Of a DNA stretch of 64,000 nucleotides, positions 24,132 to 32,163 are shown piece after piece. Origin of the DNA: Pseudarthrobacter equi (GTDB lineage: Bacteria > Actinomycetota > Actinomycetes > Actinomycetales > Micrococcaceae); contig NZ_LT629779.1 in assembly GCF_900105535.1 (NCBI RefSeq), positions 3,844,001 through 3,908,000 on the forward strand, given 5' to 3'. Position 1 is the stretch's first letter; each line of letters begins with the position of its first letter. The notes under the pieces were generated by a model. The model did not search any database. It was not told the DNA's origin and saw only the letters and a program-made list of their open reading frames with translations. The translations under genes and the position numbers were made by a program.

Positions 24132-25093
24132 GATGTCTCCTTGGTTCCGCTGCCGGCGGTCACCAGCGCGGAGGTCTCGTCGTTGAGGGTTTGGTGGGAC
24201 TTGAGTTCAGTGCGCCAGCTGCGCTTGGGCTGCCAGCCCAGCAGTTCCTGCGCCTTGGCGATGGAGAAGGCGGGGCTGGTGCCGGTGAGGCCGCCGCTGA
24301 TGGCGTCGCTGCCGGGCAGGAACCGGGGCATGAGTTCTGCCAGGGGCGCGGTGGCCAGGGCATCGGCTGCGCCCACGAAGAAGGTCTCGCCGTTCGGGAT
24401 GGACTCCATCCTGTCCAGCAGCAGGTCCAGGAACTCCGCCACATCACGTGCGTCCACGTAGTTGAACAGGGCCGGCGCGGACAGTGCGGGATCGGCAAGC
24501 CGCTCGGCAAGGGTGTGGCCCTGCTGGGTGGGAGCGCCTTCCCATTCCTCAGGGGAAATCACGAAGCACGGGCGGAACGCCGCGTAACGGATCCTGTCCC
24601 CTTGGGCTGCGGCGAACATCTGGACTGTCTGCTCCGCGATGAGTTTGGACAGGGCATAGGCGTTCCACGGCTTGGCAGGCGTGCGCTCATCCAGCGGGAA
24701 CGACGGCGGGAGCCAGCCCGCGGGCGACCCGTAGCCGAGCACCGTGGGGCTGCTGGCGGTGATGATCTTCGGCACGCCCAGCTCCGTCGCCGCGCTGACG
24801 ACGGCGAAGGCGAGCCGCGTGTTCGTGGCAAAAATGACGTCCTCGGGTGCGCTGAAAGGCACGGCGATCGCGGCGAGGTGGATGACGGCGTCGGGCCTGG
24901 CGTCCCGGAGGAGGCGAAGAGCCTCCCCCGGTGCCAGCAGGTCAGCGGTTGCCTGTTCTACGCCAGCCGGCAGCAGCTCGGCCGGCAGGGCGTCGCGGTC
25001 CACCGAGATGACGTGGTGGCCGGCTTCGGCGAGCCCCGCCACCACACTGCGTCCCAGCCGGCCGGAGCCGCCGGTGACAAAGATCCTGCTCAT
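24128..25093 (-). CDS. NAD-dependent epimerase/dehydratase family protein (extended SDR; possible uronate dehydrogenase)
   Basis: 321 aa. Rossmann motif V-T-G-G-S-G-R-L-G at 6-14 and the catalytic pair Tyr146-x3-Lys150 (Y-A-L-S-K) with Ser near 115 (A-S-S-P). In the operon it would fit as the first oxidation step, from galacturonate or a related sugar to the lactone, as uronate dehydrogenase does in other bacteria. It is longer than typical uronate dehydrogenase (about 265 aa), so a different sugar dehydrogenase or epimerase is possible. It starts 38 bases after the Gfo/Idh/MocA gene. Confidence 0.75.
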   Translation of the reverse strand: MSRIFVTGGSGRLGRSVVAGLAEAGHHVISVDRDALPAELLPAGVEQATADLLAPGEALRLLRDARPDAVIHLAAIAVPFSAPEDVIFATNTRLAFAVVSAATELGVPKIITASSPTVLGYGSPAGWLPPSFPLDERTPAKPWNAYALSKLIAEQTVQMFAAAQGDRIRYAAFRPCFVISPEEWEGAPTQQGHTLAERLADPALSAPALFNYVDARDVAEFLDLLLDRMESIPNGETFFVGAADALATAPLAELMPRFLPGSDAISGGLTGTSPAFSIAKAQELLGWQPKRSWRTELKSHQTLNDETSALVTAGSGTKETS

Positions 25094-25131
25094 GGTTGTT
25101 CCTTAGGGTCCGGTGATCGTGGGTGCGGGCA

Positions 25132-26544
25132 TCAGGGGGCGCGCCGGAGGTCGACGCCGAGGTCCAGGTCCTCGATGCGCACGGGCAGGGATGATTCGAG
25201 CGAACGGTTGCCGGCGATGCCGACGGAAACCGAGCGGAGGCCGTCCAGGTAGCCGGAGGGCCGGCCCAGCGGGTCCTCGCCGGGGCCGTTGAAGAGGTCG
25301 GAGAGCAGGAGGGCGTCGCCGCCGCCGTGGCCGCCTTCGCCGTTGACGATGGGCACCTCGTAGGCAGGCTCCCAGTGGCGCTGGACCACCAGGCGCTCAC
25401 CGTTGCGGCGGACGGCGTCCTCTTCCTCGACAGGTGTGGCGCTGGGATCAACAACGGTCTTCTTGTCCGTGCTGTGCAGGACGGCGGCGCGTTCCACCAC
25501 CTCGAGTTCGGCCCGGCCTTCGGTGCCGTTGACCGCCACGCGGTAGCCCTCCCAGGGGCTGTGGGCGTTCAGGGAGTAGCTCAGGCGGGGACCGCCCTGG
25601 TACTCCACCACCAGTGCCAGGTTGTCCTCGATGGTGATGCCGCCGGTGAAGACGTCCTGGTCACGGCGGTAGCCGTCGTAGTGCTCGTTGTCCAGGAAGA
25701 GGGCCTTGAGCCGCTCATCTTCACGCAGGTCGAGGGCGAACGGATCCCGTTCGCCGGCAGGGGTGTCCGCAGCCGGGGTGCCGCGTTCGGGACGGGCGCC
25801 GAGTCCCCGTTCAGCCGCGTTGGTGTCACCGTAGAACTTCAGGCCGCCGGACGCGAAGACGCGCTCGGGGACGTCGTCGATCCACCAGTTGACCAGGTCG
25901 AAGTGGTGGGAGGCCTTGTGGATGAGCAGGCCGCCCGAGTTCTTCTTTTCCCGGTGCCAGCGGCGGAAGTAGTCGGCGCCGTGGACGGTGTCCAGGACCC
26001 AGCTGAAGTCAATGGAGGTGACCTTGCCGATCACGCCGCTCTGGATGATTTCCTTGAGGGCGCTGTTGCGCGGCGAGTAGCGGTAATTGAAGGTGACCAC
26101 CACGTTGCGCCCGGTCTCCTGCACGGCCTGGGTGATGCGGCGGCAGCCTTCGGCGTCGATGGTGAGCGGCTTTTCGACGACGACGTCGGCGCCGGCGCGC
26201 AGCCCCTCGACAATGAAGTCGGCGTGCGTGTAGTCCGGCGTGGTGACCACGACGCGGTCAATGTTGTTGGCCTGGACGAACGCCGTCAGGTCCTTGGGGT
26301 CGAACGAGGCGATGGGCCCCGGGGCGCCGAGTTCCTGGATCAGCTTCTGGTAGAACTCCACCCGGCCGGGGTTGACGTCGGAGAAGGCCACGAGTTCCGC
26401 GGTGTCGGCGTGCTTGCCGAAGATGGCGCGGATGTACATCTCGGAGCGTCCGCCGGTACCGATCAGGGCGAAGCGGGCCTTGCCGCCGTTTCCGGGGTGG
26501 GCTCCGGTGGCCACTGCTGGACTCGATTCGGCTGTGTTGACCAT
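25132..26544 (-). CDS. Gfo/Idh/MocA family oxidoreductase
   Basis: 470 aa from the ATG at 26544, preceded by AAAGG; the frame is open further but upstream residues are not conserved-looking. A Ser/Ala/Gly-rich tail of about 22 residues leads into F-A-L-I-G-T-G-G-R, then V-E-K-P-L-T and the catalytic stretch H-K-A-S-H-H-F-D-L. The C-terminal beta-sheet domain has a long insertion around D-P-F-A-L-D-L-R-E-D-E. First gene of the acid-sugar operon and divergent from the LacI-type regulator. It probably oxidises or reduces a sugar entering the route; exact substrate unknown. Confidence 0.87.
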   Translation of the reverse strand: MVNTAESSPAVATGAHPGNGGKARFALIGTGGRSEMYIRAIFGKHADTAELVAFSDVNPGRVEFYQKLIQELGAPGPIASFDPKDLTAFVQANNIDRVVVTTPDYTHADFIVEGLRAGADVVVEKPLTIDAEGCRRITQAVQETGRNVVVTFNYRYSPRNSALKEIIQSGVIGKVTSIDFSWVLDTVHGADYFRRWHREKKNSGGLLIHKASHHFDLVNWWIDDVPERVFASGGLKFYGDTNAAERGLGARPERGTPAADTPAGERDPFALDLREDERLKALFLDNEHYDGYRRDQDVFTGGITIEDNLALVVEYQGGPRLSYSLNAHSPWEGYRVAVNGTEGRAELEVVERAAVLHSTDKKTVVDPSATPVEEEDAVRRNGERLVVQRHWEPAYEVPIVNGEGGHGGGDALLLSDLFNGPGEDPLGRPSGYLDGLRSVSVGIAGNRSLESSLPVRIEDLDLGVDLRRAP

Positions 26545-26620
26545 GGGGTCCCTTTCAAAGACTGGTGCCCGGCCTGCTAGGTGATCCGGGGAGGTGGCGC
26601 CGGCGCACTGCAGCACCGTT

Positions 26621-26680
26621 GAGAAAGCGTTTTCTCAGTTCGCTATATGATTTGTATCAACAGCAACCTGCTTCCGTCAA
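26621..26680 (-). promoter_or_regulatory. Promoter and first LacI-type operator of the acid-sugar operon
   Basis: Minus-strand TTGACG (26675-26680) and TACAAA (26651-26656), 18 bases apart. About ten bases past the -10 is the near-perfect palindrome GAGAAAG-CG-TTTTCTC (26621-26636), where a bound repressor would block the start of transcription. Confidence 0.68.
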
Positions 26681-26696
26681 CCATTATGGGCACTGG

Positions 26697-26712
26697 GAGA
26701 AAGCGTTTTCTA
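26697..26712. promoter_or_regulatory. Second LacI-type operator
   Basis: GAGAAAG-CG-TTTTCTA lies just upstream of the leftward -35. Its centre is 76 bases from that of the first operator and 79 from that of the third. Confidence 0.65.
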
Positions 26713-26736
26713 TCCCCGGCGCGTCCATGGGTTCAC

Positions 26737-26772
26737 GGAAAAGCGGGAAAAGCGTGGGAAAACACGGGAAAA
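26737..26772. repeat. Phased A-tracts (four GGAAAA units)
   Basis: GGAAAA begins at 26737, 26746, 26757 and 26767, a step of 9-11 bases, close to one helix turn. Such phasing is known to bend DNA. It lies between the second and third operators. Confidence 0.6.
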
Positions 26773-26775
26773 CAA

Positions 26776-26791
26776 TAGAAATCGCTTTCCC
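26776..26791. promoter_or_regulatory. Third LacI-type operator, before the regulator gene
   Basis: TAGAAAT-CG-CTTTCCC, followed by TTATAT (26798-26803) as a possible rightward -10 for the regulator gene. The site suggests autoregulation. Confidence 0.6.
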
Positions 26792-26902
26792 ATCGCGTTA
26801 TATGCTGTCTCTCAACACACCGCCATCAGGCGGCCGGAAGCTGCTGCAGCGCTGGCAATCCGGCCGGGGACCCGAAGTCCGTGGCGCTAGGAAAGGTTCC
26901 CT

Positions 26903-27937
26903 ATGGTCAGGAAATCGGCAACCGGCCGAATCGGCATCGCAGATGTCGCCGTGAAGGCGGGCGTCTCGCACGCCACGGTTTCCCGCGTCATGAACGGCAA
27001 CTACACGGTGGACCCGGAGATCGCCTCCCGCGTCCGCGCGGCGGCGGCCGAGTTGAAGTACCAGCCCAACCCCGTCGGGCGCAGCCTGGCGCTGGGCAAG
27101 ACGGACACCATCGGGATTGTGGTGCCGGACCTGGCCAACCCCACCTTTCAGGCGATCCTGCGCGGGCTGAGCCGCGCCGCCGCCCAGGATGGCTACCGCG
27201 TTTTGATCGCCGACTCCTTCGAGGTCTCCAGTGAGGAGGCCATCCTCGCCGGTGAGGCACGCCGCCGCTGCGACGGCCTCGTCCTGTGCGCACCCCGCAT
27301 GACGGATGCCGAGCTGGAAGAAATCGCGCCGTCCCTGCACCCGCTCGTGCTGATCAACCGCACCACCGCCACCACTGGCGTGCCCAGCCTGGTGGTGGAC
27401 TACGGGCAGGGCGTCCAGGACCTCGCCGAACACCTGGTGGAGCTGGGCCACACCAGGCTGGCGTTCCTGGCAGGGCCGCCGCGGAGTGCCTCCAACGGCA
27501 TGCGCCTGCAGGGCCTGGAAACGTTCAAGACGGCCCACCCCCACGTGGATGTCACCATGCTTGAAGGCGGCTCGGACTTCGATACCGGCCACGAGGCCGT
27601 GGACGCGGTCCTGGAATCAGGCGCCACAGGCATCCTGGCCTTCAACGACCTCGTGGCCATGGGGCTCATGAGCGGCCTGCATGAACGCGGGATCAACGTC
27701 CCGGGCGACATGTCCGTCACCGGCTTCGATGACATTCCTTTTGCCAAGTACACGACGCCGGCCCTCACCACCGCGGCGGTGCCCATCACCGAGCTGGGCG
27801 AGCAAGCCTGGCGCCAGCTCCGGGCCCTCATCCGCAAAGAGGAGAACGACGCCCCGGGCAGCAGGTACCAGCCGCGGCTTGAGGTGCGTTCCAGCAGCGG
27901 CCCCGCCAGGGCAGCGCGGACTGCTGTCCACGGCTGA
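26903..27937 (+). CDS. LacI-family transcriptional regulator
   Basis: 344 aa. An N-terminal LacI helix-turn-helix (I-A-D-V-A-V-K-A-G-V-S then A-T-V-S-R-V-M-N-G) and hinge with P-N-P-V-G-R-S-L-A precede a periplasmic-binding-protein-like effector domain (I-G-I-V-V-P-D near residue 70, V-T-G-F-D-D-I-P-F near 272). The start has GGAAAGG upstream. Three LacI-type sites lie in the gap to the divergent acid-sugar operon and five more in the 25 kb to the left, so it is the likely regulator of the whole region. The effector is unknown; a galacturonate or rhamnose derivative would fit. Confidence 0.93.
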   Translation: MVRKSATGRIGIADVAVKAGVSHATVSRVMNGNYTVDPEIASRVRAAAAELKYQPNPVGRSLALGKTDTIGIVVPDLANPTFQAILRGLSRAAAQDGYRVLIADSFEVSSEEAILAGEARRRCDGLVLCAPRMTDAELEEIAPSLHPLVLINRTTATTGVPSLVVDYGQGVQDLAEHLVELGHTRLAFLAGPPRSASNGMRLQGLETFKTAHPHVDVTMLEGGSDFDTGHEAVDAVLESGATGILAFNDLVAMGLMSGLHERGINVPGDMSVTGFDDIPFAKYTTPALTTAAVPITELGEQAWRQLRALIRKEENDAPGSRYQPRLEVRSSSGPARAARTAVHG

Positions 27938-27943
27938 GCGGGG

Positions 27944-28636
27944 TCAGCGGCCCGGGGCCAGCCCGGCTTCCTGGTAGAAACCCTCGATGTGGGCAGCAAC
28001 CAGCAGTGCCGCGGTCCCGCCGTCGCCCGCCCTGATGGCGGCAAGGATGTCCCGGTGCTCCGTGCGCAGCCGGCATGACGTGGCTTCCCAGTCCGGCAGG
28101 TTGGCGGTGAGATCAGCCGCGTAACCCTGGATCGATTCCCGCAGCGAACCCATCATGGCGCTGACCACCGCATTTCCCGCGGCATCGGCAAGCGCCAGAT
28201 GGAACCGCACGTCGAGGGCCAGGAAGTCGTTGGCGGGGAGGCTTTCCGCCGCCATGGCCTCCAGCAGCGCCGCAGCCTCATCCAGCACCGGCGCGTCCGG
28301 GAGCGCTTTGGCAGCTGCCCAGGACTCCAGCAGCACGCGGGTCTCCACGATGTCCGCCACCGGCAGGTGCCGGGTTGCCACATGCAGCCGCAGCGCGGAG
28401 CCGAGGGCCGCGGCGGGGTCCGAAATCACCACCGTGCCTGCCTCCGGCCCCGATCCCACGCCGGCCCGCACCACCCCCATGGCTTCCAGGACCCGGATGG
28501 CTTCACGCACCGACGTCCGCGAGACCTTCAGCAGCTCGGCGAGGCTGCGCTCGGCCGGCAGCCTGCCGCCCACGGCCAGCCTGCCGGCTGAGAGTTCGTT
28601 CTCGATCCAGTGCAGGACCAACTGGTGGGTGCGCAT
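27944..28636 (-). CDS. GntR-family regulator, FadR/LldR type
   Basis: 230 aa: winged helix at 1-70 (G-R-L-P-A-E-R-S-L-A-E then S-R-T-S-V-R-E-A-I-R) followed by an all-helical FCD ligand domain with the Asp and His residues that hold a metal in this family (L-D-V-R-F-H near 143-147). It diverges from the L-lactate dehydrogenase gene with two matching operators between them, which points to a lactate-responsive LldR role. It converges on the LacI-type gene with six bases between stops. Confidence 0.88.
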   Translation of the reverse strand: MRTHQLVLHWIENELSAGRLAVGGRLPAERSLAELLKVSRTSVREAIRVLEAMGVVRAGVGSGPEAGTVVISDPAAALGSALRLHVATRHLPVADIVETRVLLESWAAAKALPDAPVLDEAAALLEAMAAESLPANDFLALDVRFHLALADAAGNAVVSAMMGSLRESIQGYAADLTANLPDWEATSCRLRTEHRDILAAIRAGDGGTAALLVAAHIEGFYQEAGLAPGR

Positions 28637-28650
28637 GGATGAATAGTACT

Positions 28651-28691
28651 TGATGTGGTTGGACCACAGAGTCTAGAGTGTGGTTAGACCA
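28651..28691. promoter_or_regulatory. Twin FadR-type operators and promoter of lldD
   Basis: TGGT-N3-ACCA occurs at 28657-28667 and 28681-28691, 24 bases apart. Rightward TTGATG (28651-28656) and TAGAGT (28675-28680) have an 18-base spacer. The first operator lies between -35 and -10, the second just past the -10. The first also sits close before the regulator gene. Confidence 0.72.
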
Positions 28692-28703
28692 CAGGAGGAC
28701 GAC

Positions 28704-30065
28704 ATGACCCACACCATCCAACCCAACAATCCGGACGCCACCCCCGGCCCGGAGGCCACGGACATTCCCGCAGCCCAGGCACCTGCCGGGGCTCCGCCGT
28801 CGTCCGCCCCTGCCGGTTCCGCCGCCGCTGCCCTGCCTGCGGCGCTGCGCCGCCGTGTCCCCAAGTACTCGGACCTGGCACCGCTCATGCAGTTCAAGAA
28901 GCCGGACTTCAGCAGGGACGCCCGGCTCAAGCGGGCCAGCACCATCTGGGAACTCCGGGACATCGCCAAGCGCCGCACCCCGCAGGCGCCCTTCGACTAC
29001 ACCGACGGCGCAGCCGAAGGGGAAATCACCCTCCGCCGCGCGCGCCAGGCTTTCCTGGACATCGAATTCCGGCCGGGCATCCTCCGGAACGTGTCCGCCA
29101 TCGACCTCAGCACGGACATCCTGGGCAAGCCCTCCCGCCTCCCGGTGGGCATCGCGCCCACCGGCTTCACGCGGATGATGCAGTCCGAGGGTGAGTACGC
29201 CGGTTCCCAGGCGGCCGAGGCTGCGGGCATCCCCTACACGCTGTCCACCATGGGCACGGCCTCCATCGAGGACGTGGCCGCTGCAGCGCCGAACGGCCGC
29301 AACTGGTTCCAGCTCTACCTGTGGACGGACCGGGACCGGTCGCTGGAACTCATCGAACGCGCTGCGAAGGCCGGCAATGACACCCTCATGGTCACCGTGG
29401 ACACCGCCGTGGCCGGCGCCCGCCTGCGGGACGTCCGCAACGGCATGACCATCCCGCCGGCGCTGACCCTCAAGACCGTCCTGGATGCCTCGTACCGGCC
29501 CGCCTGGTGGTTCAACTTCCTCACGCACGAGCCGCTGACCTTCGCCTCACTCTCCCGCTACACCGGCACCGTGGCAGACCTCATCAACTCCATGTTCGAC
29601 CCCACGCTCACGTTCGAGGACCTCGACTGGCTCAGGGAAACCTGGAAGGGCAAGTTGGTGGTCAAGGGCATCCAGACGGTGGAGGACGCCCGCCGCGTGG
29701 TGGACCACGGCGCCGACGGAGTGGTCCTGTCCAACCACGGCGGCCGGCAACTGGACCGGGCACCCATCCCCTTCCACCTGCTCCCAGAAGTCCGGCAGGC
29801 CTTCACCGCGGACAACACTGACGCGGCCATCATGCTGGACACGGGAATCATGAGCGGCGCGGACATTGTGGCGGCGCTGGCACTGGGCGCCGACTTCACG
29901 CTGATCGGCCGGGCCTACCTCTACGGTCTGATGGCTGGCGGCCGCACTGGCGTGGACCGCACCCTGCAGATCCTGGAAAAGGACATGGCCCGCACCATGG
30001 CGCTGCTCGGCGTGAGCCGGATCGCCGACCTGACGCCGGAGCACGTCCGGCTGCTGGGGAGGTAG
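28704..30065 (+). CDS. lldD: L-lactate dehydrogenase (FMN-dependent alpha-hydroxy acid oxidase family)
   Basis: Oxidises L-lactate to pyruvate and passes electrons to the respiratory chain. 453 aa from the ATG at 28704 with AGGAGG upstream. The first 45 residues are a Pro/Ala-rich tail not seen in the E. coli enzyme. The barrel carries [20 protein letters not shown], and S-N-H-G-G-R-Q-L-D with the catalytic His and FMN-binding Arg. Regulator, operators and family agree on lactate; another 2-hydroxy acid cannot be excluded. Confidence 0.87.
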   Translation: MTHTIQPNNPDATPGPEATDIPAAQAPAGAPPSSAPAGSAAAALPAALRRRVPKYSDLAPLMQFKKPDFSRDARLKRASTIWELRDIAKRRTPQAPFDYTDGAAEGEITLRRARQAFLDIEFRPGILRNVSAIDLSTDILGKPSRLPVGIAPTGFTRMMQSEGEYAGSQAAEAAGIPYTLSTMGTASIEDVAAAAPNGRNWFQLYLWTDRDRSLELIERAAKAGNDTLMVTVDTAVAGARLRDVRNGMTIPPALTLKTVLDASYRPAWWFNFLTHEPLTFASLSRYTGTVADLINSMFDPTLTFEDLDWLRETWKGKLVVKGIQTVEDARRVVDHGADGVVLSNHGGRQLDRAPIPFHLLPEVRQAFTADNTDAAIMLDTGIMSGADIVAALALGADFTLIGRAYLYGLMAGGRTGVDRTLQILEKDMARTMALLGVSRIADLTPEHVRLLGR

Positions 30066-30068
30066 GCC

Positions 30069-30770
30069 CTACTTCTTGCGCCCGAACTTCGGCAGGTTGG
30101 GGAGGTTGGCCAGCAGGTCGGCGGCCCGGGTGGCGGCACGCCCCACCGACCTGCCGATCTGCTGCGGAACGCTGTCATCGCTGAGCGGCGCCGAAGTGCC
30201 GCCCGGAATGACGACGGCGGGACTCAATTCTGCGCCGTCCCGCACCAGGACGTCAGCGGACACAGCGCCGGCGGGGACCGCTTCGGGCATCCGCTCGCCG
30301 ACGCTGGCTCGTTCGGTGGCAGCGGATTCGGCGTCGGCGGTTTCGGCGTCGGCGGATTCGGCCGGAGCAGATTTAGCCGGGGCAGATTGAGCGGCGGCAG
30401 GTTCCGGGGCAGCAGTGGCCGCGGCCGGCTTCTGTGCGGCGGATCCGGCGGGCATCGTGCTGGCTGTAGCTTCGGTCGCGGCGGCGGCTTCAGGCACCGT
30501 GGCGGGAGCGCCGACGTCGAACATCCCCAGCCAGCTGGCCACGCCCTCAAGGGGCTTCCGGTTCAGCGCGTAGTAGCGTTTTTGGCCCTGCGCGCGCATG
30601 CTCACCAGCTGCGCCTCGCGGAGGACTTTCAGGTGCTTGGAAATGGTGGGCTGGCTTGCTGCCAGTTCCTCCACCAGTTCGCCCACGGCTTTGTCCCCGT
30701 TGCACAGCGAAACCAGGATGTCCCGCCGGGTTGATTCCGCAATGACGGCAAATACGTCGTCTGTCACCAT
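30069..30770 (-). CDS. ArsR-family (winged-helix) regulator with low-complexity C-terminal extension
   Basis: 233 aa from the ATG at 30770 with GGGAG upstream. Residues 1-85 are an ArsR-type helix-turn-helix (E-S-T-R-R-D-I-L then S-Q-P-T-I-S-K-H-L-K-V-L) without the Cys ligands of metal sensors. Residues about 95-175 are almost entirely Ala, Pro, Glu, Ser and Thr, with a 15-base tandem repeat in the DNA. The last 35 residues (G-R-S-V-G-R-A-A-T-R to K-F-G-R-K-K) are basic. Target and signal are unknown. It ends four bases from the lldD stop, convergent. Confidence 0.8.
   Translation of the reverse strand: MVTDDVFAVIAESTRRDILVSLCNGDKAVGELVEELAASQPTISKHLKVLREAQLVSMRAQGQKRYYALNRKPLEGVASWLGMFDVGAPATVPEAAAATEATASTMPAGSAAQKPAAATAAPEPAAAQSAPAKSAPAESADAETADAESAATERASVGERMPEAVPAGAVSADVLVRDGAELSPAVVIPGGTSAPLSDDSVPQQIGRSVGRAATRAADLLANLPNLPKFGRKK
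30318..30362 (-). repeat. Three 15-bp tandem units inside the ArsR-type gene
   Basis: Units 30318-30332, 30333-30347 and 30348-30362 differ by a few bases and encode A-E-S-A-D, A-E-T-A-D and A-E-S-A-A. Copy number may vary between strains. Confidence 0.7.
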
Positions 30771-30847
30771 GACTCCCACCCTAACGACATATACGCCGAA
30801 AGGCATCAACTATTTCGGGGTCTGGAGGGAATGGGACGGAGGCCACG

Positions 30848-32059
30848 TCAGTCGAACCAGGGGTCCAGTCCATGCAGCGGAAAAACGGCCTTGCGGGTGG
30901 CCATCACCGTGCGGTCCACGGCGTCGTTGGGGTCGAACCCGACCTCCCAGGAGCGCCACCACAACTCGACGTCGTCGCCCATCAGCTCCGGCGCGGTGGC
31001 ACCGTATTTGGCTTCGACATAGTCGCGCCAGTCCTGCGGCACCGGGGTGCGGAGGGGCACCGGACGGCCCGCCGCGATGGCCACGAGGTGGCTCCAGGCG
31101 CGGGGCACCACGTCCACCACGTTGTATCCGCCGCCGCCGGTGGCGATCCACCGTCCGCCACAGAATTGCGCAGCGAGGTTAGCGACGGCGGACGCGGCCT
31201 CACGCTGGCCGTCCACGCTGAGGTTGAGGTGGGTCAGCGGATCCGTCCGGTGCGAATCGCAGCCGTGCTGGCTCACAATCACCTCCGGTGCAAAGGCGGC
31301 CACCACCTGGGGAACCACCGCATAAAACGCCCGCAGCCAGCCGGCATCCCCGGTTCCCGAGGGCAGGGCCACGTTTACTGCCGTCCCCTCGGCCTCCGGG
31401 CCGCCGATCTCGTTGGCGAAGCCTGTACCGGGGAAGAGGGTCATTCCCGATTCGTGCAGCGAGAGTGTCAGCACCCGGGGATCGTTCCAGAAGATGCTTT
31501 CCGTTCCATCGCCGTGGTGGGCATCGACGTCGATGTACGCCACCTTGCGGACGCCGCCGTCGAGCAGCTTCTGCACGGCCAGTGCGGCGTCGTTGTAGAT
31601 GCAGAAGCCGCTGGCCCTTTCCCGGGCGGCGTGGTGCATGCCTCCACCGAAGTTGACGGCGTGCACGGCCGAGCCGTCCAGGATCCGGGAGGCCGCCAGC
31701 AGCGAGCCGCCGGCCAGCCGGGCGGCGGCCTCATGCATGCCGGCAAACGCGGGGTCGTCCTCGGTGCCCAGGCCCCTCGATTCATCGGGGGTGGACGGAT
31801 CGGCGCTGACCTTCCGCACCGCTGCCACGTAGTCCGCCGAGTGGACTGCTTCGAGTTCACTGTCCGTTGCCACGCCCGGCGCTTCCACCGCCACATGGTC
31901 CAGGTGGAACAGGCCCAGGCTTTCCGCCAGGCGCGCTGTGAGCTCCATCCGCGCGGGCGCCATGGGGTGCCCGTGGCCAAAGTTGTACGCCGTCATGTCA
32001 GCGCCCCATGCCACCATCGTTGGCGGCGCGGGCTGGCGGAGGCCGGGCAGGTATGTCAT
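30848..32059 (-). CDS. acuC: Acetoin utilisation protein AcuC (histone deacetylase family)
   Basis: 403 aa from the ATG at 32059. The family's metal and active-site motifs are all visible: N-F-G-H-G-H-P-M near the start, H-H-A-A-R-E then F-C-I-Y-N-D, D-V-D-A-H-H-G-D-G-T, and G-G-G-G-Y-N. In Bacillus AcuC deacetylates acetyl-CoA synthetase, and acs lies 26 kb away in this window. The -10-like TAGCCT is seven bases before the ATG, so the mRNA may be leaderless. Confidence 0.9.
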   Translation of the reverse strand: MTYLPGLRQPAPPTMVAWGADMTAYNFGHGHPMAPARMELTARLAESLGLFHLDHVAVEAPGVATDSELEAVHSADYVAAVRKVSADPSTPDESRGLGTEDDPAFAGMHEAAARLAGGSLLAASRILDGSAVHAVNFGGGMHHAARERASGFCIYNDAALAVQKLLDGGVRKVAYIDVDAHHGDGTESIFWNDPRVLTLSLHESGMTLFPGTGFANEIGGPEAEGTAVNVALPSGTGDAGWLRAFYAVVPQVVAAFAPEVIVSQHGCDSHRTDPLTHLNLSVDGQREAASAVANLAAQFCGGRWIATGGGGYNVVDVVPRAWSHLVAIAAGRPVPLRTPVPQDWRDYVEAKYGATAPELMGDDVELWWRSWEVGFDPNDAVDRTVMATRKAVFPLHGLDPWFD

Positions 32060-32066
32060 CAATCAC

Positions 32067-32072
32067 AGGCTA
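32067..32072 (-). promoter_or_regulatory. -10 element of a probable leaderless acuC transcript
   Basis: TAGCCT on the minus strand with seven bases to the ATG at 32059; no ribosome site is present. Confidence 0.45.
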
Positions 32073-32163
32073 CCTGAGCACAGCACCCTGCCGGCCCGGC
32101 CATGACGCGGCCTTTAGTGGTTTACTACTGGGGGAAGCAGATTCGACCGAGGAAAAGCCACAC

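Noticed and set aside
30318..30362. Tandem repeat as a CRISPR-like array
   Set aside because: Contiguous 15-bp units without spacers, in frame inside a coding region.
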